A stretch of 64,000 nucleotides of DNA from Anisakis pegreffii (taxonomy: Eukaryota > Nematoda > Chromadorea > Rhabditida > Anisakidae), in NCBI GenBank assembly GCA_035041965.1, contig JAPYMA010000250.1, positions 1 through 64,000 of the forward strand, in the 5' to 3' direction. Positions 1 through 13,907 of this stretch are shown here, piece after piece (position 1 is the stretch's first letter; each line of letters opens with the position of its first letter). Below the pieces are notes generated by a model. That model was not told where the DNA came from. It worked only from the letters and a program-made list of their open reading frames with translations, and did not search any database. The position numbers were made by a program, and so were the translations under genes.

Positions 1-3000
1 TTGTACTTCGTTCAGTTTCGGAACAGGTGTTTAGCCCGTTTTGCGCCATTTATCGTGGAACGCGTTCGCGTTTTTCGTGCGCGCTAAGCACTTTACTCAA
101 CTCTATTTCATACTCATCATTCATTTATACGATTATCGGAAAGTATTTCTGGAAAGAAACTAACGAAACTCGATATCATTGCCTAATGGAATTTTTCGTG
201 GGAATGGAATGAAAAAATAAGCTTTTGGCGTAGCCATATTTTCGGCGCTCTCCGATGTGTAACAGCTGAATTTGTTCATTCCAATAGCAAATTGAAACGA
301 ATGCATTCGTAAACGAGCATTCGATCACAACAGTCATCAAATGTGAAAGAAGATATAGTGGAAGAGTTATGAATGTGATCGCATATTTGCAGAATGCAAA
401 GGATGAATGCCAAAACGTGGTGATGTTAAAGTGATATGATTTCAATGATTCATAAAGAGTTACATAAATACAATGAATAATGGTCACATTCAATTGGAGT
501 GAAATTCAATGTTGTCGATTGTTAAAAATCAACAACAGCAACAGGAATAACAATAATAATAATAAGAGTAATAAGAAGGAGAAGAGTGCAAAGACGTTGT
601 ATTGCATTCAAAAATGGATGGATGACAGCTGCCTCAGTGAATTCACCATCTGCGTTAGACGATGGGATGGATGAGTTGACTTGTTCTTTTGCTCACAGTG
701 GACATCTTTTACACAAACATCCAAAGTCGCTGTATTCAAGACACTCTCAGAGTGAAATGAAAATGAATGCAACGAACAAAGTTCATTACAAGAAATAACT
801 ATTTGATGCAAAATACTACAATTAAGTACTTCGGTTCATTGCAATGCTCCTCTACACTCACAATCAGTCTAACTTGTAAAATCGCTGAAAGAATGTTCAT
901 GCACACTTTATCATTCAGTGCACTGTTATATTTTATCAAAGAAAAATGAGCATAATTCTCTGGGAATATCATCAAAATAAATAGATGTTTTCGAACAAGC
1001 GAAAAAACCTAACTATGTGGCAGAAAGAAACTGGTGAGAGTTTCAGTTTCAAAGACTCCAACTGGAACTGATTTCATGTCTTCTGGACTCTACGTGACAT
1101 CTGCAGTAGAAACATCTCTGAGGCTGTTTCATCCGAACTGAATCGAGTCAATCACTGATCGCAGCAATAATAAAGCGCTAATAAGAGAAATAATCAACAG
1201 TAAACCTAAGAGTTTCACTTTGACATGAAGAAATGAACCTCACATAGCATGAGGAGGTTTTAACGCATTGGATTGTAAATGAAATCTTCTAATTTTGTGG
1301 ACCAAATCATGAAAAGGAACGTATCTGATGAAAGTATGTGAACGGATTGCAAGGAAATACTCGACGTTTCGCAGGTCTTGCGCAAGAATTAAGATGCGAA
1401 ACTATATTACAATTCGTACACTAAAACGCGTCAGTTGTGATTTTTCAATCATTCGTACACAAAATTTTCGACGATTTTGTTCACTGCACATCGCCATTTT
1501 GAGCGTTATTAATCTTCACTAACAAACCGAAACGACGAAAAGAGAACGTTCAGGCCGTCATAAACTTATTGGATAATGAACAAAGTCGTAACTCTTTTCA
1601 AAAAGAAAGTCCGATTCGACAAGACACACTCAACGATGATTGCACCAAGCTAATGAGCATCACTAGTGCTTTATTGGCTATTGATGCGAACGCATTGATA
1701 AACTCATCGTGCTGCTACTTCCTACGCTGCAATAAACATTACTCTGCCCTGCACTAAAAATCCACCATTTTACAAACGTTCTATTTATTAGACAATTCTC
1801 TGCATTCAATTTGTTCAAATTCATGTTGAAGAAGTGTTGCTTTCCACTACCGTCCACATTCCAATATCATCCAATGCATTCCAAAACCCATGAATGCGAC
1901 ATCTACTTTTTTGTTCATTTGCTTAAATCACTTGATTTATCTTCTCAAAATGAACGTTTTCTAGCAGTCTTGCTATTTTTTATTCATAGAACGACAAGCT
2001 GATCAAATATTAATTAAGAAATTTCGACGAACAACAACTACGACGAATTTAATAAATTTATTAGCAATACGGATTTTCGAAATTTTTTTCGTAATCCATG
2101 AAAAGTACAAGAGCATACACAACCGTGTGATCATTATCACATAGAAACGCGATCGCACTGAATGATTAATAGTTACTAGTTTTAAATGTTCACAAATTTA
2201 AGCTATTTTGAACGGAACTACTTGAAATTTCACAAAGGAAATGCAAGAGCTTAGCACTTCTAAACAAATCATATCAACACTGCTCATCATCATCATCAAT
2301 AACTCGAACATGTGATTCGGAAGTATTTCGAAGGTAAACAATGAAAACAAATTTGCAGATGGAAGTCATCATAAGAGAACTATATAAAAGAACAACACAC
2401 TGATAGGATGAGTTTTTTGCATTTTTACAGTCATAATAACATAAAAGATATGCTGATAGAGCGTAACAAAGCAAATGACACCTCATTCGTTTAGCGAATC
2501 AATGTTTTATTGGTGCGATTTGAAGATGCTATGTAATATGGCGTTTGTTATTTGGTTGGTTGGTTGTTGCGTGTGTGTTAATCATACTTTGAAATAACAC
2601 TTTCGAGTGAATAAGCTTCGAATTGAAAAAGATGAGGATGGATGTTTGATGGATAAGTCGATATTCGCGCATACAGAGGCACATTCTTGAACACTCGCGT
2701 ACTTTGCTTAACAAAGCGTATTTGAAGGAAAATTTATGAAAACAACATTTTATTGCTGCTTTAATACTACTGCACATGCAGTTTTTCACGACTACATTTT
2801 ACTCTTCAAAACGACATCCTTCACGCGAACAATTTACAAAAACGGTGAACTCTTTTTGAATCGATTGTAAGACCGACATAACACTAAATCGTTATTCGTC
2901 TTTCCTTCTCTGAAGTTTCAAGTGACCGCATTTCATCATCACAATGAAAATTCACGTTAAAGATTTCTGCATTTTCGTACTATTGAGTTTTCAGTGATTG

Positions 3001-4148
3001 CCTAATATCCATTGTTGTAAACATATTATATTCCCTTGAGAACACTTTTACCGAGCAATTAAATGTCTATTCATCTTACAAGTACAACTCAACTAACTAA
3101 TAAGCATGAACGGCCGCACAGAACGCATTTACATATGAATAGATGTAATGGTGAGTGGAAAGTTATCGTATTTTTGAATGTAGATGTGTGAGTGATATTG
3201 GTGGATGGATGTGTCCTTAAATGACTCGTTCGCGCAAACACGCCGAACGCAACGATACATTCGACATTCGCACTCACCCAACGAGTCCGACTGATTCGCC
3301 CCGAGGGTCTCATCCACACTCACAAATCTGCTTTTCATCATTCAAAATGCACAACCTCCATTTTCCACTTCAGTCCATTTGTATGCAGCAATTGCAAAGA
3401 TGCGTAAATTTCAAACGACTTCAGATGGCACTCAAGCCGATGAAGCAATCGAATCAACGAGTTGATCAACGCTCATGAATGCATCAAAGGTGGAAGTGAT
3501 AGCGATTTGAGAATGATGAAAACCTTTCGATATTCATTACTATTGAGAAACAATAATCGATAACAGTTTCTCACAGATGAAGTTCAATTTGCAGCAGAAA
3601 AAAAAAACTTGAAAAAAAAAGAGAAAAATGTGCAGAGTTTGTTGAGGCAGTGTATATAAATTATGAGAATAATGCAAGAAGAGGACGATAAGATTAATAA
3701 ATAAAAAAAAAAGAAAGAACGAAGCACACACAACACAGCAACACATGATAACAATAAATTCGATCGGACGATGAATAAATGAAACGGCCAGAGAACCGGT
3801 CCCATTGGGTTTTAGAGTGAGCACACAATTGGGCCATATGAATAAATACATATGCGAAAATACAAATTCTCAAGACGCAAAACGCCTCCAAAAAAAAGCG
3901 ATACAATGGAAAATGGGTAAGAAAAAAGCACAATGCGAACTCACACACAATTTCATTCAACATCCAATTATTATGGGTTAATGCAAAATCTGCGATTAAA
4001 TGACAGTAATCTCACTGATAAAATAATAATTAATTTCCCATAATGGTGAAAGTTTCCGTGAGCGTTAAACTATCAATTATCCAGTCTCGTAAACGGCCAT
4101 GCCGTTTAGATTGAGTGCACTGATTGGTGGTTTTTCAGAGTGCACAGC
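1..4148. other. AT-rich stretch without a recognisable gene
   Basis: I see only short open frames on both strands, none with family motifs or convincing splice sites. The stretch at 3220-3330 is locally more GC-rich and open on both strands, which could mark an exon or promoter, but nothing in it identifies a product. Purine-rich A runs occur near 3600-3720. No tRNA box or terminal-repeat structure was noticed. Confidence 0.5.
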
Positions 4149-4156
4149 ATATGCAC

Positions 4157-4321
4157 TAGTGATGGCATCCGAACGAAATTTCAGTTCGGTCGGAATCCAA
4201 CCGAGTCCACTTTTCAACATTCCGATCGAACTTCAAAGTTTCTCGGCCGAAATTCGAATCATGGAACTGCGACCGAATTTTGAAGATTTTCCGACCGAAC
4301 GTCGGTCGGATGCCATCACTA
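4157..4321. mobile_element. 165-bp MITE, GATGGCATCCGA terminal inverted repeat family (copy A)
   Basis: The left end reads TAGTGATGGCATCCGA and the right end is its near-exact reverse complement (TCGGATGCCATCACTA). The interior is built of TCGGTCGGA-type motifs in both orientations, so the element can fold on itself. Flanking 8-mers ATATGCAC (4149-4156) and ACATGCAC (4322-4329) match at 7 of 8 positions, the size expected of a hAT-type target duplication. It has no coding capacity. A relative lies at about 35434-35656. The 101-codon open frame over this element is a by-product of the repeat. Confidence 0.75.
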
Positions 4322-4329
4322 ACATGCAC

Positions 4330-7300
4330 CTATTCTATTCATATTATCGTACGATCAGGCTTTCAGCTATTCTAAATTTCATGTGCAACAACAGTGCAAA
4401 ATGAATGAACACTTCAACGATTTCCTCTCTCTTCAATGTGCAACTACTTTCATAAGCTATGCCACGATACGTCACCTCAACCATAAACTAAACGACTTCA
4501 ATCTATGAACAAATAAATAAAAGTAACAGAAATCGAGAAAGTACGGCTAAAGTTCGAAATATGAAAGAGTAAAATGTGAAGGTAGGAAACTGAACGATCA
4601 GCATAAAGGCGAACTTAATGGAAACAATGAATGATGTTATTAATATGTCATCTGTTGTGAATACCATATGAAATCTAAGAAATTGAACAATAACACGCCG
4701 ATATGCACGATGGCTTTGCATCAGATCAATCACATTCCATTATGACCAAACGCGCAATCTCATCTCTTATTCACCCGCCAATTCCAATTTTGATTTAATT
4801 GAATTTGGTTCGAGTTTGATTGTTCGAGTGTACATCATCAATGTACAAGATCGGTATTTTATTTTCGAATAATTCAATCATTGTTCATTTTTTGTGTTAT
4901 TTCAAACATCAAAATAAATTTCCTCCCATAACATTTCTGACCCTTTCTCTCAGTCGTTTACAGAAACCTCTTTTCAAACAATTCCTTTTCTCTAAATGTT
5001 TATATAACCGGAAGGATTCGAGTTTTGATGTTTTTTTTGTGCTTGCAAAATAGCAACAACTCATTTGTGACTAATAGAATCACAACAATTTTCGAAAATC
5101 GTTGACGATTCGAATGACCTTTCCCATCCAAAAGGAGGGATGATTAGATGATCGTGCAAAAGTTCAATTATGATTGCAATTTTCGCGTGATTAAACGAAA
5201 CACTGAAAAACCGACTCTAAAATGGTAACGGCGAGTGTAATTTCACCGCCTCGAATCCATCAGTTTTAGGTAGTTGATTACAATGCTTTCTCTCAAAACA
5301 ACTAATTATTGGAGACGCGTATTTAAACCTTCGATATTGCGTAATATAATACCATTAATGCTACACTAGAAGATTGAATTCAAGGAAATCGTGGCTGTTA
5401 TTTCAATCTGCAAATATCTCTCTATATCTCACCGTTTTGTTGTCATCAACTTAAAGTGATCACCTTTCAGAATCCATTCTCATTAGTGAATGTAAAATTC
5501 CCTGGAAAAAAACGCATCATTCACATAAGTTCATTGACTTGTTATCGAAGCAAATAGCATCATCAAAAGTTTCCATGTTCCTCAATATCTGATGATTCCA
5601 AATAAGTGATGTGTTGAGAATAATTGACAATTACAATTATCATCTTCTTCAGTGTGTAGTTTTGAACCTTTTTATGGAAGCTTTTTAACGGACTCCACAC
5701 GCATAGGTGCTCATAAAAGAGATGTGCGATTGAAAGTCAGTGAGATCATCAATCACCTCGACCCAACAGTAACTGTATGGTTTTGAATTGTCAACGAGTG
5801 CGATTTTTAATTAGATGAATAAATTGATCGAGTGTCATGCAGCACCATTTCCGTTCTCTGAGACGTTCACTCTGCAGGTATATGGCGTACGACTGACATG
5901 CACAATTCCCTAAGTTTGAACAGTTTCAGTCAAAGCACACACTTTTTTGTACGTGATATTACTGAAATTTCGAATAGAAATTACACAACTTCCATCATCA
6001 TCGTATATTTTTTGGTGCATTTTCAATTCGTTAAATTTTCCTTCTTCTTCGGAATTCGTTTTCGTCGTCTGAATCGGTTCACATGCCTTCTCAGAATTGG
6101 TAATTTCTGTTTGAGGCGTTTAACTCGGTGATCTCCAACAACGAGTGTCCATATGTAATGTGAAACGGCAAAACATAGACACCCAAATGAACTTACTTTT
6201 ATGCGCCGATTAGGTAATCGATTTCCAACGGAATTCAGCGAATACTGGATTTGTGTTTAATTAATGAAATCATCGAGGCTCATGCACAAATAATATGAAT
6301 AGCAAATGCAACGTTATCCGTTGAAGCGCAATGAGGTTACACTTCGAAAATTGAATGATTGTAATACGAAACGGTAATTGATGGCGCAGATTTTCAATAC
6401 GAAACGATATGAAAAAGAGAGAAATTAAAAAGTAATCATTTTACTGGAATGATGTTAAAACAACAACTCAGGGAGATGAATGCTGATGTGAAGAATGTGG
6501 AAATACGAGTGGAAATGACGCTGATGGCCGTTGTTGAGAATGGTGACCTTCATAGAACGATAAAATTTCGACTTCTTAAATCACATTCCAAAAAAAAGCG
6601 AACTGAGTTTTTCCGATGAATGAATATTTCATTGGGCAGAAGATATTAACTAACTGAATCGTTTGGGAGAAAGTCGTCCAAAATAAAAAACGAAAATTTC
6701 AGTTCGATTATCAGAAATGAATGCTTTCCTATGGAATAAGAAAGCAATAGTTTAGTTTCACAAATTCGAGTGGACGATTCGCGATCCTATGGAATAGTTT
6801 AACATTAAGATAGCAAATTCAAAATGGAATATTCGAGTGGACGATTCGCGAAATCACAATACAAAATCGTGGAAAGTAATTTTTGCTGAACATAACAAAA
6901 ATATGGAAGAACGATTGGTGAAGAAATGGTGGATTTGTTCGATCTCCAACAACAGCTAGAATGCGAGTGAAATGAAATTCAAGTGCACATCTGTCCGAGT
7001 TTATTCATATCGAAAAGGTGTCTTAATCACATTAACTCATTCAAAACTTCAGCTGCACCAAGCAAACAGCAAATGATCTGCAAAAATTTGTGTGTAAAGT
7101 GAACGGAGCACAAACTAACGTACGTACCTATTATATAGAGATGAGTCCGTAGATAAGAAGTGCATTGTGAGTTGAGGTGAAAAGCTTTCTTTACACTCCA
7201 TCATGTATTCAACTGTCTACAATAGATAATATTGCAGAATGATGCAAAATATCCAAATGAAGTTCTGAATTTTTCATCAAAATTTGAACTTTGAATCAGT

Positions 7301-10300
7301 AAAGTATTTAAGGAATCACAAAATACAGTTCACTACTCAATATTCTGCAAGAGAGATCAATTTATAAACTGGGAATGAATGAAAACTAATGGTGAGACGC
7401 AGAAGCGAAGGGTGATCTGCTGGAAATTCAGCGATTAAGGAGCAACTTCCTAAAACGTAATAATTATTTGTCATCTCTGTGTTTATCTTCGGTAGCATAA
7501 TGACTAGGTAAATGTAGAAAAGGATCGATGAGAATAAAATGCGACTTAATTGCTGTCACTAAACTGCGAACTAAAATCCAAGCGAGTTGAGTATGATACG
7601 AGATCGATCGCATTGCTCATAAAACTAACAATAAGCGAGTAAATGATGACAACTAATTCGCTGTTCGATAACTGTAATAACGCTTCATAAAAAGATTCCA
7701 TCGAATGGGTCATGACCTTGTCCATCGCTATTTTTTATTGCGCGTTCAACAGCACATCATCCAAAACTGTCATTATCAATCCGCTATTGCGATATTCCAA
7801 TAATTTATTAAATGGAAACTAATCTGAAGTCTTTAAATTCAGTATATCCATTCAGGTAGCTATTTAAGGAGTATTTTCAATAAATCTTCTCTCTTCATCA
7901 ATAGTATCAGCTTGGTCGCAAATTTATGAAGAAGTTCAAATTGACCTAAACTGATCTATTTGAACGAAGATGGTGAATAATAACAAGTTCAGGAATACGC
8001 ATTCACTCTAGCGATGATTCCTTAAGCACTAAGGAGGCATTCAGAAGTGTTTTGCATTTGAGTAATTAGCATGAAATACTCGAATGAGAATGTTCTTCAG
8101 TGAAGTACATAACTGATGAAAGAAATCAGCAAAAACTGCGTTATTCTTTGCAAACTTTACTCTGATATGCGTTTAACAAAACTCATTGCCGATATGAAAA
8201 AAAATTGGACGGCTGTTGGCTGAACGAGCACATAAAAGCAGACATATTTTACGTGTACATCAAAGCGGAAAGATGAACTTGCTGAGAAGAGGAATTTTGG
8301 AACGGTGAATTGGTGAGGGATTGAAATGCACAGCAATTGTTTCGAATGTTTTAGTGAATAATCGCTGATTGTGATGGAATTGAGAGATTAAGATGAATTA
8401 AGTACGACACATTCGTGAAAGATGAAATTGCTTGCGCTGGACATATGCTGCCCAGCGGAAAATTGAAAAGAATTTTATTAGTGAGTACGGGACCGTAAAC
8501 TGGGAAACTGGAGTAAAATTTGAACAATTCGGAATTTTTATGAATGAAACGAACGAATTTTTCTCGTACGAAATATTGGCTTATAAAAATTGACGATACA
8601 TAAGGTTGTAAGTTTGCTGAAAGTATTATGAACTGAAAGTACTGAAAGCATTTGCTGTAAGCATTGTTAAAGCTGAAATGAACCGTGGTGATTTCAGATG
8701 TCAAACTGTTCGAAAAATAATGATTGCCTTAGCAGTGAAGATTATCAGAAAACGGGATTTGCTTTCTTTATTCGCTTATGTGGGCGATTCGCCGAAATAA
8801 ATGTATAATGAGCGTGCGATTATTCACTACGCACTAAAATCGTTCACAAATACTGCATCTTTGAAACGAGGTATTCTGAGTCACATCAACATTCTATTCA
8901 CCGAATAAATTGTTTGCAATTAAAGTGAGCAGTCAAATTAGCGTTGATATTGCTTTATTCACAAGTAGAAAGAAACTTTCTTCGTGTTAAGTTACAATGA
9001 AAATAATAATTATTGAGAAATGGACATCAATTTAATTTGAAGTATACGAACCAGTTACAATCTGTGACAGAAAAGATGCCGATTTTTCGCTTTTGGAATG
9101 AACGAAATTAGATAACCAACGTTTAGAAGTGGAATTGATGAGTGAAAAAAAATGATGCTTTTGCGAAGTTTGCCTCAACTTATACACTTGACCATCGTCT
9201 GTAGACTGTGAAATTGATCAAATCACATGGTTGTCATTGGACAGAATCATTAAATAATTTAATAAGAACGCTTTAATAAGAACTTCGTGAATGCTTTGTA
9301 AGAACGCTTTAATAAGAATCTGATGGAAAAACAAACGCAAAGTTTCATATTTCTCAGAATGAGCGCTTCCATCAAAAAGTCACAGTTTCAGAAAATTTTA
9401 GCATTTATCTTGCTATCTTTAAAGTCTCAATCGAGCTGTATTATATGCATTCACCTCCCATAGCATTTTTTTTCTTGGTTAGCAATCCCAACGAATTTGA
9501 TCATTAAATATTGAATGTTTGGAAGAATTGTGACTGAGTAACAGATTGAATGAAAAACGAATGTGACGATGTGGATGAATGATATGCGATTGACAAAAGG
9601 TGACTAAAGAGAGTTTACGATACTGCAACATTCTACCAAAAGTGTTCTTCAAAACACTCCATCAGTCTATACTTAACACTTCCCGGATGACTTCAACTAA
9701 CCTTGAATTTATGCAAAACGATCTTGAGTATTCTGAGGAGTTGTCAGTGACATTAAGTTCACTCAAAAGAACTTTATCTTTTACATTTTGCACTTTCACT
9801 TTGCCGATCTAATTGTGTAAGTTGTATTAATAAAAATTGTTGGAGTGAAGCAAAATTACTCGTAAATTCATTTCTTAATCGAATTTCATTATTTTCTTTT
9901 TGTTATAAACTAGTCATAAGTTCTGTTCGTCGGTTTTATCGAACGTTTTCGGATGCGTTGATCTCATGTAAAATTAGTTGACGGCACCACGTAATTAAAT
10001 AATAATTCATGCATATCTAAATAAGGCAGCGTATCAGATTGAGGTCAAATGAACATTCTGTTGAGCAGGCGAGGTATTAAGGCATATTCGCCGTATATGA
10101 GAATAATCCACGTTTACAAGTGTCCACCACACTCAATAATAAGTGTTCTTGAATCCGTTCATCAATGCGAATCGATATTATTGGATGATTAATTGACCAA
10201 TTAGTAATATGAATGAAGGTTCACAACTGATACATCATATTTCAATTATGAGCTCTGAAGGAATTCATTTCACCTCGTAAACTCTTACAACTATTCATCA

Positions 10301-11450
10301 TTATTCAAGAATTTCAGCAATGAGATGTCATTATCCGGAGTATTATTCCATAATCGGCCTCTAAGATAATGAATAATCATTATCTCAAATCCCCCTCCCC
10401 TACAATATCATTCCCATCAACCCAAAATAAAGCTATTTCATCTGATTGTGAGTAGTTTTTTTTTTCAAAACTAAAAGAAATTTTTAGGTTGCATTCAAAT
10501 CCGAATTTCAATTTTGAAAAATGATTAATTTTGACGAATGCAGAGCAACTGTAGCTATCGCACATGGACAGATGCAGTATTGCTTGATATAGTTTATGAA
10601 TATTATTAACGATAAAAGCTTCGAAGTAACGGCATTATGAGGGGACATCGTGAACATGATTTACTGCGGATAGAACAATGAGTATTAACTAATAGGAGAT
10701 AGTAAGAAAAATGATAAACTGTATAGAATAAATCAAGTTGGGCTGTATGGAACGTCATTCGATGATCCGTTCTCAATGAATAACGCCATCAATATAGAGT
10801 CTCTTCAAGAGTTCATTTCCTGCTCGTAAACAAAGTGTATTTAGATCAGTGCTTCATGAATAATTATAAGGAGGGTGGTGGAGCATGAAGGACGTTCATT
10901 GTCATTTCTACTGGGCATGTAAACATAATTTGTTGGTGGACATGAAATTAGATGATTGGCCACTCACTGAACTGGTTCAGATCGTTTGCTGCGCCATCAT
11001 CACTTCGTCAGGTAACTGCTGCATTACTTTGCTCTTAACGCAGACTCACTTGCCCATTCATCATTCGGGATAAGTACCAATGAGATTTTGCATGCTAGCT
11101 GCTACTCACAATGTCACGACTCAACAAATTTACCGAGTACAATATGCAAAGACGAACCGAATATAAAATTACAATACGCAAGAATGAACCATGATATCGT
11201 AAGAAATGAATGTTATAATTTTATTACGTGAAAATTACAGAAATCAATGAGAAGCAGTGAAAATTATGGTCCACTAAATAACAGGTGCAATGGAAAATGA
11301 TAGATCCGAAAGTTTATCTCCATATGAATTGATATCTCGATAGAATATTCATTACATACTTCCATGAGAATATTGAAAACTTCACTATGATACGTTCAAA
11401 GTTTCACACTGAAATGAACTGATCACAAAAGCACATTTGCAGAAATGTGT
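4330..11450. other. Gene-poor stretch with weak candidate frames only
   Basis: No family motif was recognised. A short plus frame beginning with ATG at about 6451 runs about 55 codons and has a helical, charged composition, but its splice sites are weak. A plus frame beginning with ATG at 10885 ends at a good donor (TCGTCAG/GTAACT, exon end about 11011) with no recognisable downstream exon. A 23-bp direct repeat is present near 6764 and 6829, and a small AAGAACGCTTTAATAAGAA duplication near 9267 and 9300. Otherwise I see nothing. Confidence 0.45.
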
Positions 11451-13907
11451 CTATTGAGTTGTTACATAAAGTACTTCGCGATCATTCAGTTTCTGCACAG
11501 GTCGGTAATTCTTCTGCAGAACGTGACCAGGTTTGTCGTGCAGCTTACGAAAATGTGCCAACTGAAAGATGAACGTTCGAGTGTAGGTATTCGTTGATAA
11601 AATACCTATACTGCGTAACACAACACTGCTGAATTCAATAATTTCTACAGAACAAATTTTTCTCGTAAACACAAACAACATCTGGAACCTTCAACATCTG
11701 AGGATATATAAATGTGGGCCCCACAAAAATGTGAACGAACTACTTGAATAATTCATTGTATTATATGAAAACAAATCTCACGAATAGATTATTCATGACC
11801 AGGGAATACTCGATGCGTTCGGTTTCGAAAAATGAGACTCATAAACGTTACTGCTCCGTTATTCATTCAGTTGCTTTATTGACGACGTAACCGAAGAATT
11901 TATACGATAGGATTTCAGCATGAAGAGTTTGTTCAGTTGATGAAAAATGCTGATTAAAAATATCCAACTTGTTCTTTGGTGATTTGAACAGGTTCAGTGA
12001 AAATAGTCCAGGTGACACATTCGGAGCATGGTGGAGTGGTCAGTGAACCATCGTAACGCCAGAATGATTTTCTGTTATGCGGCAATTTGTTTTCAACAAT
12101 TGCATGCTCGATTTTGGTGCTATTTGCTGAAATTCGTTCCATTCAATTCAGATCCAATATTCATTTGCAGTCATGAACACAATCAGACTTTATAGATGTG
12201 TTCAAAACTTTTGTCATCTTTTGGGACGGTTGGATGATTTGAAGTGTATCGTAACTTTCTTGTTCGTGAAATGAACACTTTGAAAGAAAAATGGTACTTC
12301 ACAAAAAAACAGAATCCCTTGGAAGATAACTGATTCGTATTTCCCACAGCAAATAATTCAAGCAGATGTGAATGCTGAGCAGTGAATACCGGACCATAGT
12401 GGAACCGCGAGTTTTCAGTGAAGAAAAAGGATATGGATAAAGAAATTCTTCAACTTTAGTTGGTCAGCAACGAAATATGTATGTAAACAAAGTGAATGAG
12501 TGCATAGATGGAAGCGATTTGTTTGGCTGTCGATGAAAAGGTTCACTTCGTAAACTGATTTATGAGTTAACAACGGACATGGATCAAGTATCTCGCTCAG
12601 AAGATCGGCCTCAACCTTCAGTGCTTGATTGTCATCACCAAGAATGAAGAACACAGCAAAAACAGCTATTTTTTCTGGATCAGTGACACCTTTATGAACA
12701 AGATGCAACTCCACCGGATAGTGTAGTCCAGCAATCGTATGCTCGGATCCTGCAAATAATAACTGCTAAAGATCGAGAACAACATCACTGAAATGTTCAA
12801 GACCGAATGTTCAAAGAACAAGCATAAATTTGACGATCAAAACGATAGATGAAGAATATCAAAAGAATATCAACAATATTTCCGACAACTAATGTTGCAT
12901 ACCTTCGCTGTCTTGTTGCGACCAATGAAAATGATATTGTACGAGACGATACGCTTGATCCAGTCCTCCACCCGAAACTTCGGGAATATCGCAGACGAAC
13001 TTGGGCGTTATTTGGACTACAAATTTTTTGTGTTAAACATAACGTATTGATGTTTTTTGCTGATGAAAGTGCTGTATTGCAATCTGAGTTTAAGCACTTT
13101 CGATTACATAGGCGTGATCACACAGAACACTTCATTCAGCGAACATGTCATTTATTCATAATGGTACATTAGAAATGTGAACAAATTGTTGGAGAGTAAT
13201 CCTCTGCATTCAACGATAAAGATGCCTAAGTGCTTATATCGATAAAGAATGACTTTCGTATTCTTTCACAATAAATTTATAAAAATGATGAACAAATTTC
13301 GCACTAAAAAATCAATCGAATTCATATTTATTTGTGTTACTTTTTCTGTAACTCCATCGACGCTGTCACTTTCGATCAGATAATAATTTAAAAACGTAAT
13401 GACTTTATCAGCTACGAATGATCGAATTTGAACAATGCTCAATTGAGCAGTTAAATTTGATTTCAGCTGGAACGACTGTTTTTCACCCATACAAACACTT
13501 TGAATTGGCTGGAGAGAAATGCATTCAGCGAAAAGAAGCAACCTGAATGTCCATTGTTCACGATTTCTCCGCTAAATGGATGTGCGTAATGAATAAACTT
13601 GAATGGTTCACAATCACATTTTGGTTTAATTGAACATAAGTCGATATTGATTGGTGATTGTTTCAGTCCATTAGCATTGGGCCAGTGGCGCGGTCCTAAA
13701 AGTATACCGTTTCAGTAAAAGTTATAAAATTTTCAGCAACCGATCTATTACTACCAGTTATAAAACTTTTTAACATTTAAAAACTTCTCATCGAAATTCG
13801 CAACATCAAAAAAAATTCACAACATTCATGGAAATCAATGATGAAAAAGAAGAAAATGCTCAATAACACAGTACCACAATCGCCGTCATCGCAGTAATCC
13901 CAGTGAC
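11451..13907 (-). CDS. Alpha-carbonic anhydrase (5' exon not found)
   Basis: This encodes a zinc enzyme for reversible CO2 hydration. Exons on the minus strand are 13907-13875, 13695-13543, 13016-12903, 12749-12579, 12126-11969 and 11561-11451; all five junctions agree in phase and give about 245 residues. The motifs appear in the order expected for the family: HWDYC, QSPINI, NNGHSV, the zinc-binding QYHFHW (two His), SEHTIAG, the third zinc His in VELHLVH, SLTTPPC with the Thr that orients the zinc-bound water, and the closing NYRPVQKLN. The catalytic residues therefore look intact. The first exon in the model starts two bases into a codon, so at least one upstream exon, probably with a signal peptide, is missing; I could not find it in 13908-17500. 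The donor at 12578 (T/GTCCGT) was chosen for phase and length. Cysteines in CDDGDCG and PKCDCEP are more than usual and may form disulfides in a secreted enzyme. The family call is very secure; cytosolic versus secreted is not. Confidence 0.93.

Noticed and set aside
3129..3478. Overlapping frames on both strands in a GC-richer block
   Set aside because: No motif, strands compete and no splice pair could be defined.
4099..4404. 101-codon plus-strand frame
   Set aside because: Most of it is the 4157-4321 MITE.
8351..8704. 117-codon minus frame
   Set aside because: Aromatic and Ser-rich composition typical of chance frames here; no motif or splice context.
12849..13172. 107-codon plus-strand frame
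   Set aside because: It is antisense to a carbonic anhydrase exon with zinc-ligand motifs and has no motif of its own.
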